Assembly: GCA_035604595.1 (NCBI GenBank)
Contig: DATNIE010000023.1
Span: 1 to 60,829, forward strand
From: CAIKZZ01 sp035604595
GTDB lineage: Bacteria; Pseudomonadota; Gammaproteobacteria; Steroidobacterales; Steroidobacteraceae
Reading direction: 5' to 3'
Length of the DNA stretch: 60,829 bases
Every line of letters starts with the position of its first letter. Position 1 is the stretch's first letter. The notes beneath the pieces were generated by a model. The model was not told the origin of the DNA, searched no databases, and saw only the letters and a list, made by a program, of their open reading frames with translations. Position numbers and translations under genes: made by a program. Positions 16,728-24,268 of this stretch are shown here, piece by piece.

Positions 16728-17022
16728 GACCGTAGTCCTCGAGCTTGCGTCGCAGCGTTCCGCGGTTGATGCCGAGGATCTCGGCCGCGCGGCACTGGTT
16801 GCCGTCGGTGTAGCGCATCACCGCCCGGAACAGCGGTTCCTCGACCTCGCGCATCACGAGCGCGTACAGGCCCGCCGGGCGATGCCCGTTCAGCCGCTCG
16901 AAGTACGCGCCGAGTGCCGTCTCGGCGTGTTCCCGCAGCGGCACGGCACCGAGCCCGCCGCGCGGGGCCGGACGCACCGCGATCTCGCGACGCATCCGCG
17001 TCGCCTTCCTGCTGTTGGTCAT
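16717..17022 (-). CDS. fis: DNA-binding protein Fis
   Basis: Nucleoid-associated DNA-bending protein of 101 residues. The C-terminal helix-turn-helix is intact (GNQCRAAEILGINRGTLRRKL, about 75-96) behind the dimerisation helices (LYALVMREVEEPLFRAVMRYT). The N-terminal ~25 residues are divergent and rich in Arg. The dusB-fis order is the classical enterobacterial one; the direct continuation into purH-purD is the Pseudomonas-type arrangement. It starts with ATG. Confidence 0.95.
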   Translation of the reverse strand: MTNSRKATRMRREIAVRPAPRGGLGAVPLREHAETALGAYFERLNGHRPAGLYALVMREVEEPLFRAVMRYTDGNQCRAAEILGINRGTLRRKLEDYGLVE

Positions 17023-17098
17023 CTGCAGACCCCATCCGCGTCCCGCCGATTACCGGCGGCCGTCTCGCAAAGTCCGGCCACCCGCCGCGCCTGGGACT

Positions 17099-18211
17099 TC
17101 AGGCCCCGCGCCGCTCCGGCTGTTGTCGCCCCGCGTCGGCCGGCCCATCGGCACCGGCCTGCCCATCGACTCGCGGCCGCGGCGCCAGCGCGCCCACCGC
17201 ATCGAACCACTCGCACACCAGCATACGCTGCACGGACACTGATTCCGCAACGCGCATATGACGGAACAGCGCGTCGTGGCCGCACTCGGGCGCGGCGGTC
17301 CGGTCAGGATCCTGGTGAGGCGACACCGCGACGCCGCCGAAGGCGGCGCCGCGATACCAGCCGAGATGCTTGCGTGCCACTCGTACACCTGCGTGCTCGC
17401 CGTAGAAGGCGTACAGCTGTTCCAAGTGCGCAAGCATGATATCACGGACCTCGGATGGTGCCGGCTCCGGCAGCGTGAGGCCGGTGTCGAGAAAATGGCG
17501 TATCTCGCGGAAGATCCATGGCCGGCCTTGTGCAGCGCGGCCAATCATCAGGCCATCTGCCCCCGTTTGTTCGAGTACTGCGCGCGCTTTCGCGCCGGAG
17601 TCGATGTCGCCATTCGCAAAAACCGGAATCCTCACCGCCGCCTTGATGGCGCGGATCGTCTGGTACTCGGCCGCTCCCTGATAGTGGTCGGCGCGCGTCC
17701 GGCCGTGCACGGCGAGCGCTGCGACTCCCGCGGACTCGGCGATGCGCGCAATCGCAACGCCGTTGCGGTTAGCCGCATCCCATCCGGTGCGCATCTTGAG
17801 CGTGACCGGCACGTCGACCGATCTGACAACCGCCTCGAGTATCGATGCGACCAGGCCCGCATCGCGCAGCAGCGCCGACCCGGCTGCCTTGTTGCAGACC
17901 TTCTTCGCGGGACAGCCCATATTGATGTCGATGATTTGCGCGCCGGCGGCGGCATTCTGCCGTGCGGCTTCCGTCATCATCGCCGCATCGCCGCCGGCGA
18001 TCTGCACGACGCGCGGTGCAGGCTCGCCCGCATGATCCAGCCGCCGGCGCGACTTCCTGGTCTGCCACAGGCGGACGTCGGAGGTCACCATCTCCGAGGC
18101 CGCGACGCCCGCGCCGAGTCGCCGGCACAGCATCCGGAACGGCCGGTCGGTGACGCCGGCCATCGGTGCGAGCGCGAGTGGCGTCGCGAGACGGTGGCGC
18201 CCGAGCTGCAT
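17099..18211 (-). CDS. dusB: tRNA-dihydrouridine synthase B, with enlarged C-terminus
   Basis: FMN enzyme reducing uridines of the tRNA D-loop. The TIM barrel is canonical: APMAGVTDRPFRMLCRRLG, the catalytic Cys in INMGCPAKKVCNKAAGSALL, LKMRTGWD, VHGRTRADHYQG, FANGDI and LMIGRAAQGRPWIF. After ARKHLGWY there is an insert of about 20 residues before a segment (ALFRHMRVAESVSVQRMLV) that aligns with the normal C-terminal helices, then about 40 extra Pro/Arg/Gly-rich residues. At 370 residues it is about 40 longer than usual. Its ATG shares one base with the upstream gene's stop (TGATG). Confidence 0.93.
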   Translation of the reverse strand: MQLGRHRLATPLALAPMAGVTDRPFRMLCRRLGAGVAASEMVTSDVRLWQTRKSRRRLDHAGEPAPRVVQIAGGDAAMMTEAARQNAAAGAQIIDINMGCPAKKVCNKAAGSALLRDAGLVASILEAVVRSVDVPVTLKMRTGWDAANRNGVAIARIAESAGVAALAVHGRTRADHYQGAAEYQTIRAIKAAVRIPVFANGDIDSGAKARAVLEQTGADGLMIGRAAQGRPWIFREIRHFLDTGLTLPEPAPSEVRDIMLAHLEQLYAFYGEHAGVRVARKHLGWYRGAAFGGVAVSPHQDPDRTAAPECGHDALFRHMRVAESVSVQRMLVCEWFDAVGALAPRPRVDGQAGADGPADAGRQQPERRGA

Positions 18212-20139
18212 CAGCCACCCTCCGCAGGCTTCTGCTCGCCGCCGCAGGCGAGCGCGCCGCCCCGTGGCAGGCAGACATCGAGCTCGAAGCCGACCGCCTG
18301 GCTACCCGGATCGGCGAAACTGAGGTCCGCATCGGCGCGCGCGCCGGGCGCGAGGAGCTGGCGGGGTGCGGTGCGCCCCGGCAGGTACTCGGCGGGTGTG
18401 AACTCGCGGCGCGCGACCTTGCCGCCGAAGCGGTCCTCCAGCGTCACGCGCAACATCGGATACGGCTGGCTGCGGGACGCGCGGTTGATGATGCTCGCGC
18501 GCAGTCGCAATGCACCCGGGGCGTTGTCGGCGCCGGCGCCCCACTGTCTGATGTCGTAGGCACTCAGGTCCCAGCGCGGCTCGATCGGCATCCCGAGGCG
18601 CGCATACAGTGCCGACAGCGGCCGGCCAAGCAGCGCGTTGTCGGCGAGGGACTCGCGGACGTGGTGCACGAGCTGGGCAGCGAGCGCCAGCGCGAGCAGC
18701 GCCGCGGCGGCGGCGTGCACGACCGCCAGCCGGCGCGGCTGGGCCGGCGCGGCCGTCGGCGGGACCGTCCCCATCAGCTCGGCCAGCGTCTGATCGGCGA
18801 TCGCATCGGCCGCGTCGTCGGCCCGTCCCTCGGGTCGGGCCGCGACTGCGGCCGCGGCCCGCTCGCGCGGCGGCGCCGGCAGTAGCGTCGGAACGAGCGT
18901 CGGGATCAGCGCCGGATCGAACGCGGCTGCTACGCCCGTGCCGCCGTCGGCGGTGGCGGCGGTCTCGGCCCCGCCGGTGGATTCGAAGGGGCCGGCTAGT
19001 GGCTGGAGCAGCGGCGCCTCGGGCCAGTCGAGCACCAGCGCCGGGAATTCATCGGTCTGTGACAGCGAATCCTCATCGATCGGGCGTGCCGCATCGTCGA
19101 TCGCCGCGGCCGCCGGCGGCTCGCGCGCAACATCGGCAGCGGATTCGGGTCCGGCGTCCGCCGGCAGGTCGGCTGCGGCATCCACCCGGATTTCAAGCGC
19201 CAGGTCCGCCCGTGGCTCGGGTGCGAGATTTCTCTGGACGACGGGTAGCGGGTGCGCGGGCGGCTCGGCTGCGGCATCCACCAGGGTTTGCAACGTCAGG
19301 CTCGCGGGCGGCTCGGCCACGGCGTCCGACGGGGTTGGCGGCGCGCGGTCGGCGGACGATTCGGGCGGGACGTCGGCGGGTGCGTCGGGCGCGACCTGCG
19401 CGAGCGGTTCAAATGCTCCGGCAAACGCCGCCTCGATGATCGTCCCGGGCGCAGCGCCGACCGCAGCATTTGCGAGCATCTCGAAATCAATGTCGAGCGG
19501 CGTGATCGCACTCGACTCCGTGTCGACGACGAACACGCGGTCCCATTCGCCCGGCGGCAGGTTGAACTCGAGTGCCGAATCCGGAATGTCCTCGCCCGGC
19601 GTTACCTCCTCGTCGAGCAGGATGTCCTCGACGTCGACGGGTTCCAGCACGTTGGTGTCTTCGCCCGCGCGCGCGCCGTCGGCCCACAGACGATGGTCTG
19701 CCTGTGCATCGCGCGCGAGTGCGGCAGCGATGTCGGCGAGCGCACGGTCCTCATCCAGCGCAAGCGCGGTGCGCGTCGCGATGCCGCTTCGGGGCGGCGA
19801 TGGCGCCTCGACGGGCGGCGCCAATGACGGGAGCTGCTCGCTGTGGGCGGCGATTTCGAGGTGCCGCATGCCCGCGGCTTCCGTCGGTGCCGCTGCCGCA
19901 GGAACCGAGGTCGCAGGCGCAGCGCTCGTCGCCGGCGCCGGCAGCGGGGCCGGCAGCGGGGCCGGCAGCGGGGCCGGCGAGGGCGGCTGCGGCACCTCGC
20001 CCGCGACGGTGTCGCTCAGGAACCGGATCGCGTCGAAGTTGGCATCGCAGACGCCGCAGCGCACCTGACCTTGCGCGGCGCGCAGTACCACGGCGGTGAC
20101 CCGGAACACGGTGCCGCAGTCGGGACACTGTGTGTACAC
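18211..20139 (-). CDS. Zinc-ribbon and DUF3426 membrane protein with long low-complexity linker
   Basis: Function unknown; 642 residues. An MJ0042-type zinc ribbon lies at the N-terminus (Cys5, Cys8, Cys28, Cys31). A very long Ala/Pro/Glu/Asp-rich linker without visible fold follows (about 45-450), with PAPL repeats near 56-70. Then come one membrane helix (about 478-497, VVHAAAAALLALALAAQLV) and a periplasmic DUF3426 domain. The same gene type sits between prmA and dusB in Pseudomonas, so the position is conserved although the role is not known. The linker is much longer than in most relatives I know. Confidence 0.85.
   Translation of the reverse strand: MYTQCPDCGTVFRVTAVVLRAAQGQVRCGVCDANFDAIRFLSDTVAGEVPQPPSPAPLPAPLPAPLPAPATSAAPATSVPAAAAPTEAAGMRHLEIAAHSEQLPSLAPPVEAPSPPRSGIATRTALALDEDRALADIAAALARDAQADHRLWADGARAGEDTNVLEPVDVEDILLDEEVTPGEDIPDSALEFNLPPGEWDRVFVVDTESSAITPLDIDFEMLANAAVGAAPGTIIEAAFAGAFEPLAQVAPDAPADVPPESSADRAPPTPSDAVAEPPASLTLQTLVDAAAEPPAHPLPVVQRNLAPEPRADLALEIRVDAAADLPADAGPESAADVAREPPAAAAIDDAARPIDEDSLSQTDEFPALVLDWPEAPLLQPLAGPFESTGGAETAATADGGTGVAAAFDPALIPTLVPTLLPAPPRERAAAAVAARPEGRADDAADAIADQTLAELMGTVPPTAAPAQPRRLAVVHAAAAALLALALAAQLVHHVRESLADNALLGRPLSALYARLGMPIEPRWDLSAYDIRQWGAGADNAPGALRLRASIINRASRSQPYPMLRVTLEDRFGGKVARREFTPAEYLPGRTAPRQLLAPGARADADLSFADPGSQAVGFELDVCLPRGGALACGGEQKPAEGG
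19937..19978 (-). repeat. Short tandem repeat, 12-base unit x 3.5
   Basis: Three and a half near-perfect copies of GCCGGCAGCGGG (+ strand reading) inside the zinc-ribbon gene. On the coding strand they give the PAPL repeats of the linker. The unit is a multiple of three, so copy-number change would keep the frame. Confidence 0.85.
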
Positions 20140-20148
20140 GCCTGTGCC

Positions 20149-21039
20149 TCAGCGACGCCGGCCGATGAGGCCGACCCAGCCCTCGCGCTCGCGCGGAGGT
20201 TCGACATCAAACCACGGCATATAGGCGCCCGCTACGGCCGGCTCCTGCGCGGACAACAGCCCCGACAGCATGATCCGTCCGCCCGGCCGAATCACCGCCG
20301 CGAGGCGCGGCGCGAGTTCCACGAGCGGCTCTGCAAGGATATTCGCCACCACCACCTCGTAGGCATCACCCCAGGCAGCGGCTGCCGGCCGCGCCTCGAG
20401 CCGCCCGCTCAGACCATTGCGCGCGGCGTTCTCCCTGGTCGCGATCAGGGCCTGCGGATCGATGTCGAGCGCAACGGCGCTCGATGCGCCCAGGCGCAAC
20501 GCGGCGATCGCGAGTACTCCGGAACCGCACCCGACATCCAGTACGCGGTTGCCGGTGAGGTCGGCTGCGTCGAGCCACTCGAGGCACAGTGCCGTCGTTG
20601 GGTGCGTGCCGGTACCGAACGCGAGGCCCGGGTCCAGCCAGATGATCACCGGATCCGGGCCGGCCGCCCTGTCGGCCGGCGGCGGTTGTCCGCCGGGGCA
20701 GATCCACAGCCGGCGACCGAAGCACATCGGCCTGAAGTCCTTGAGCCACTCGCGCTCCCAGGGGCGGTCGTCGAGGACCTCCGAGCTGACCGTCAGCGAA
20801 GGACGCTCGAGCTCGGCGCGCAGCGTTGCCGCGAGGGCTTGCGGGTCGGTGCGCACATCGTAGAGGGCGGACAGCGCGACGCTCGGCCACAGCGGCGTCG
20901 CTCCCGGCGCGGGCTCCAGGATCGGGGAATCGCCGGCGTCGCTCAGCGTCACGGCGACCGCTCCCGCCGCGACGCAAGCCTGCTCGGCCCGGTCCGGGTC
21001 GAGATCGCCGAGCGTCAGGTGAATCTGGAGGAACGGCAC
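20149..21039 (-). CDS. prmA: Ribosomal protein L11 methyltransferase
   Basis: SAM-dependent trimethylation of ribosomal protein L11. It is 296 residues: a substrate-recognition domain (FLQIHLTLGDLDPDRAEQACVAAGAVAVTLSDA), the linker WEREWLKDFRPMCFG, WLDPGLAFGTGTHPTTALCLEWL, SAM motif I VLDVGCGSGVLAIAA, and the catalytic-loop VVANILAEPL. GTG at 21039 gives the family's normal N-terminus; the frame remains open to the accC stop but the extra 33 residues are not family-like. It lies between accC and the zinc-ribbon gene. Confidence 0.95.
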   Translation of the reverse strand: MPFLQIHLTLGDLDPDRAEQACVAAGAVAVTLSDAGDSPILEPAPGATPLWPSVALSALYDVRTDPQALAATLRAELERPSLTVSSEVLDDRPWEREWLKDFRPMCFGRRLWICPGGQPPPADRAAGPDPVIIWLDPGLAFGTGTHPTTALCLEWLDAADLTGNRVLDVGCGSGVLAIAALRLGASSAVALDIDPQALIATRENAARNGLSGRLEARPAAAAWGDAYEVVVANILAEPLVELAPRLAAVIRPGGRIMLSGLLSAQEPAVAGAYMPWFDVEPPREREGWVGLIGRRR

Positions 21040-21134
21040 CGGCGGATTTTGCAGCGCGGGCGCCGCGATGTCGCGAGGTTCTTCAGTCCCGCGCTGCGGC
21101 TCCAGGCAAGCCGGGCCACACCCCCGCGGGGGCC

Positions 21135-22478
21135 TCACTTGAGGCCGAGGCGACGCTCGAGGTAGTGGATGTCGAGACCGCCCTGGCGGAACGCACCGTG
21201 GCCGAAGATCTCCTGGTGCAGGGGCGCATTGGTCTTGATGCCCTCGATCACCATCTCCGAGAGCGCGTTGCGCATCCGGGCGATGGCCGTGTCACGGTCC
21301 TCGCCGTGGGCGATGATCTTCGCGACCAGCGAATCGTAGAACGGCGGGACGGTGTAGCCGCTGTAGAGGTGACTGTCGATGCGGATGCCGGGTCCGCCCG
21401 GCGGGTGCCACAGGCGCACCTGACCCGGGCTCGGCATGAAGGTCTTGGGGTCCTCGGCGTTGATCCGGCACTCGATCGCATGGCCGCGGATCTCGACGTC
21501 GTGCTGGCGGAACGGCAGGGGCTCGCCGGCCGCGATCCGCAGCTGCAGCTTCACAAGGTCGATGCCGGTGACCATTTCGGTGACCGGGTGCTCCACCTGG
21601 ATGCGCGTGTTCGCCTCGATGAAGTAGAACCGCCCGTCCTCGTACAGAAACTCGAGCGTGCCCGCACCGCGGTAGCCGACGCGCTTCAGCGCCGCGGTGA
21701 TGCTCTCGATCATCTCCACGCGCTGCTTGGCGGTGATGCCGGGCGCCGGAGCCTCCTCGACGATCTTCTGGTGGCGGCGCTGCAGCGAGCAGTCGCGCTC
21801 GCCGAGCACCACGATGTTGCCGTGGCTGTCGGCGACGACCTGGAACTCGATGTGCCGCGGCCGCTCCAGGAATCTCTCCATGTAGACCTGGTCGCTGCCA
21901 AACGCCGCGAGCGCCTCGGCCTTGGTCACGTTGATGGCATTGAGCAACGCGGCTTCGGAGTGCACGGCACGCATCCCGCGGCCGCCGCCGCCGCCCGAGG
22001 CCTTGATGATCACCGGATACCCTATCGTGCGGGCGATGCGGCGATTGTCCTCGGCCTCTGACCCGAGCGGCTCTCCGGAGCCGGGCACGCACGGCACGCC
22101 CGCCTCCTTCATCGTGCGGATCGCCGACACCTTGTCGCCCATCAGCCGGATTGTCTCGGCCTTCGGGCCGACGAACACGAAGCCGGACTTCTCGACGCGC
22201 TCGGCGAAGTCGGCGTTCTCGGCCAGGAACCCATAGCCCGGGTGGATGGCCATCGAGTCCGTGACCTCAGCCGCCGCGATCAGTGCCGGCATGTTGAGGT
22301 AGCTGTCCTTCGACGGCGGCGGGCCGATGCAGACGGTCTCGTCGGCCAGCAGCACGTGCTTGAGGTTGTTGTCGGCCGTCGAGTGGACCGCGACGGTCTT
22401 GATGCCGAGCTCCCGGCAGGCGCGCAGGATGCGAAGCGCAATCTCGCCGCGATTGGCGATCAGGACTTTGTCGAGCAT
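21135..22478 (-). CDS. accC: Acetyl-CoA carboxylase, biotin carboxylase subunit
   Basis: ATP-dependent carboxylation of biotin on AccB, the first half of the committed step of fatty-acid synthesis. It is 447 residues, the standard length. It begins MLDKVLIANRGEIALRILRACRELGI; the ATP-grasp domain has KASGGGGGRGM, the nucleotide-binding YMERFLERPRHIEFQ, ERDCSLQRRHQKIVEEAP, EFLYEDGRFYFIEANTRIQVEHPVTE and the RINAEDP loop. ATG at 22478, nine bases after accB. Confidence 0.98.
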   Translation of the reverse strand: MLDKVLIANRGEIALRILRACRELGIKTVAVHSTADNNLKHVLLADETVCIGPPPSKDSYLNMPALIAAAEVTDSMAIHPGYGFLAENADFAERVEKSGFVFVGPKAETIRLMGDKVSAIRTMKEAGVPCVPGSGEPLGSEAEDNRRIARTIGYPVIIKASGGGGGRGMRAVHSEAALLNAINVTKAEALAAFGSDQVYMERFLERPRHIEFQVVADSHGNIVVLGERDCSLQRRHQKIVEEAPAPGITAKQRVEMIESITAALKRVGYRGAGTLEFLYEDGRFYFIEANTRIQVEHPVTEMVTGIDLVKLQLRIAAGEPLPFRQHDVEIRGHAIECRINAEDPKTFMPSPGQVRLWHPPGGPGIRIDSHLYSGYTVPPFYDSLVAKIIAHGEDRDTAIARMRNALSEMVIEGIKTNAPLHQEIFGHGAFRQGGLDIHYLERRLGLK

Positions 22479-22487
22479 CGGCGCCGT

Positions 22488-22979
22488 CTACTCGATCACG
22501 AACAGCGGCTGGCCGAACTCCACGGGGTCGCCGTTCTTGACCAGTACCGCCGCGACCTTGCCCGCCTTGTCGGACTCGATCTGGTTCATCATCTTCATGG
22601 CCTCGATGATGCAGAGCGTCTGGCCGACCTTGACCTCGCTGCCGACGTCGACGAAGGGCTTGGCGCCGGGCGCGGGCGAGGCATAGAAGGTTCCGACCAT
22701 CGGGGCGGTCACGGTGTTCTCCGCGCGCGCGCCGGTGTCTGGCTCCTCGGCCCCGCCCGGCCCGCGCGCCGCGCGCGCCCCGCCCGGCGCGACGGCGCTC
22801 GCAGAGCCTGCCGGTGCGGCGGCGGCGGGCGCTGAGGGTGCGGCCTGGACGTAGGTGGTGACAGCGGCGGTGCCGTGGCGGCTGATCCGCACCGACTCCT
22901 CCCCCTCCTTGATCTCGATCTCGGCGACCCCGGACTCCTCGAGGAGTTCGATCAGTTTCTTGACCTTGCGTATGTCCAT
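22488..22979 (-). CDS. accB: Acetyl-CoA carboxylase biotin carboxyl carrier protein
   Basis: BCCP of 163 residues. N-terminal MDIRKVKKLIELLEESGVAEIEIKEGEESVRISR, an Ala/Pro-rich flexible linker (about 45-85), and the biotinyl domain with the biotinylated Lys in EAMKMMNQIESD and the thumb region SPAPGAKPFVDVG. GAGGAA five bases before the ATG at 22979 supports this start. It lies between aroQ and accC, the usual order. Confidence 0.98.
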   Translation of the reverse strand: MDIRKVKKLIELLEESGVAEIEIKEGEESVRISRHGTAAVTTYVQAAPSAPAAAAPAGSASAVAPGGARAARGPGGAEEPDTGARAENTVTAPMVGTFYASPAPGAKPFVDVGSEVKVGQTLCIIEAMKMMNQIESDKAGKVAAVLVKNGDPVEFGQPLFVIE

Positions 22980-22998
22980 CGGAGTTCCTCTCGCGCCG

Positions 22999-23445
22999 TC
23001 AGCGGGCTGGTGCCAGGCGGCGCAGGGCCGCCTCGAGCGCCAGCTCGTAGCCGATCGGCCCGCAGCCGACGATGACCCCGGAGGCGATCGCCGACAGGTG
23101 CGAGTGATGCCGGAACGGCTCGCGGGCGTAGACGTTGGATATGTGGACCTCGTAGAACGGCACGCCGGTGGCGGCGAGTGCGTCGCGCAGCGCGAGGCTC
23201 GTGTGCGCGAGGGCGCCCGCGTTGAGCACGATGGCATCGATGTGCGCCGATTTCGCGCCCTGCACCTGCGCGATCAGTTCGTGCTCGGCATTTGACTGGA
23301 AGGCGACGACCGATGCATCGCGCGCAGCCGCCTGCCGCGCAAGGCGTTCGATGATGGTGGCGAGCGTGTCCGAGCCGTAGAGTCCGGGCTCCCGCGTCCC
23401 CAGTAGGTTGAGGTTCGGGCCGTTGAGGACCAGGATCCGCGGCAT
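22999..23445 (-). CDS. aroQ: 3-dehydroquinate dehydratase, type II
   Basis: Shikimate-pathway dehydratase, 148 residues. The catalytic tyrosine loop is NLLGTREPGLYGSDTLATI, the histidine is in FYEVHISNVYAREPFRHHSHLS, and the motif QSNAEHELI is intact. ATG at 23445. It is the first gene of the leftward run that continues through accBC to purD, so the operon promoter should lie upstream of it. Confidence 0.98.
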   Translation of the reverse strand: MPRILVLNGPNLNLLGTREPGLYGSDTLATIIERLARQAAARDASVVAFQSNAEHELIAQVQGAKSAHIDAIVLNAGALAHTSLALRDALAATGVPFYEVHISNVYAREPFRHHSHLSAIASGVIVGCGPIGYELALEAALRRLAPAR

Positions 23446-23575
23446 GGGCTCCCCTTCGCCCTGTCGAGGCCGGGGAGTGTACCCGGAATCGGGTTCACGG
23501 GCGCAAATCGTAGCCGATCAGCCCCGATTTGCAGCGAACTCGCAGGGATACGAGCCCTTCCGTGCTGAAGTCCGC
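23446..23575. promoter_or_regulatory. Upstream region of the aroQ-accBC run
   Basis: Contains a perfect eight-base inverted repeat GCAAATCG (23503-23510) / CGATTTGC (23525-23532) with a 14-base centre, about 60 bases before aroQ. This could be an operator or an RNA hairpin; without a T-tract it does not look like an intrinsic terminator for the upstream gene. No clear -35/-10 pair. Confidence 0.3.
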
Positions 23576-24268
23576 CTACAGCGCCGGTGCAGTCGGCGCG
23601 GGCGGCAGCGCGGCGAGGGCGATCCTGATGGCCTCCCGCGCCTCGAGCGGGGTCAGGGCTCCTGCATCGACGCGGCGGACAACCGCCAGGATCGCCCGGG
23701 CGTCTGGCTCGTGCAGCTCGCCCAAGTGGATGGTCAGGACCCGGCCGTGGGAGTCGGTGAACGCCGTGAACGGGAACACCGCCGATGCGACGCCGAACGC
23801 GCGGGCGGCCTCGAGTCCCTCCTGCTCGCCGACGAGCACGGGGTAGGCGATCGGGACGTGACTGGCATACGCCCTGACGTCGTCTGCAAAATCGACGGCG
23901 ATGCCGACAATTTCGATACCGTTCGCTGCATATTCCCGACGGATCTTGTTGAGCAGCGGAATCTCGCGCCGGCAGGGGGCGCACCAGGTCGCCCAGAAGT
24001 TCACCATCAGCGCCTTGCCGTCCCATTCGCTGATCGAATGGCTCTTGCCATCGAGATCCTTGAGCGCGAACAGCGGCCGACGCTCGGGAATCACTGGCGA
24101 GACGACCTCCGCTGTCCCGACCCGCGCGTTCGACACGATCGCGGCAGGAGGTGCGGCGGGCGCGAGGAGCGCGGCCCCCGGGTGCAGGCGCTCGTGGACG
24201 AATGCGCCGACCACGGCAGCGCCGAGCACCGCGAAGCCGGCGAGCGTCAGCGACAGCGGACGCGACAT
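23576..24268 (-). CDS. TlpA/ResA-like membrane-anchored thioredoxin
   Basis: Periplasmic thiol-disulfide oxidoreductase, 230 residues. An uncleaved N-terminal anchor (about 7-24) is followed by a linker and a thioredoxin fold with WCAPC (Cys96, Cys99) in MVNFWATWCAPCRREIPLLNKI and the TlpA-type VGIAVDF and FPFTAFTDSHGRVL. Its ATG overlaps the dsbD stop by one base (TGATG), so the two are coupled and DsbD is the likely electron donor. Family roles include cytochrome c maturation or repair of periplasmic cysteines; which applies here is unknown. Confidence 0.9.
   Translation of the reverse strand: MSRPLSLTLAGFAVLGAAVVGAFVHERLHPGAALLAPAAPPAAIVSNARVGTAEVVSPVIPERRPLFALKDLDGKSHSISEWDGKALMVNFWATWCAPCRREIPLLNKIRREYAANGIEIVGIAVDFADDVRAYASHVPIAYPVLVGEQEGLEAARAFGVASAVFPFTAFTDSHGRVLTIHLGELHEPDARAILAVVRRVDAGALTPLEAREAIRIALAALPPAPTAPAL

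Noticed and set aside
17099..17345. Suspected frameshift at the 3' end of dusB
   Set aside because: Other frames do not restore a Dus C-terminus, while the annotated frame does contain a segment aligning with the normal last helices. An insertion plus tail explains it better.
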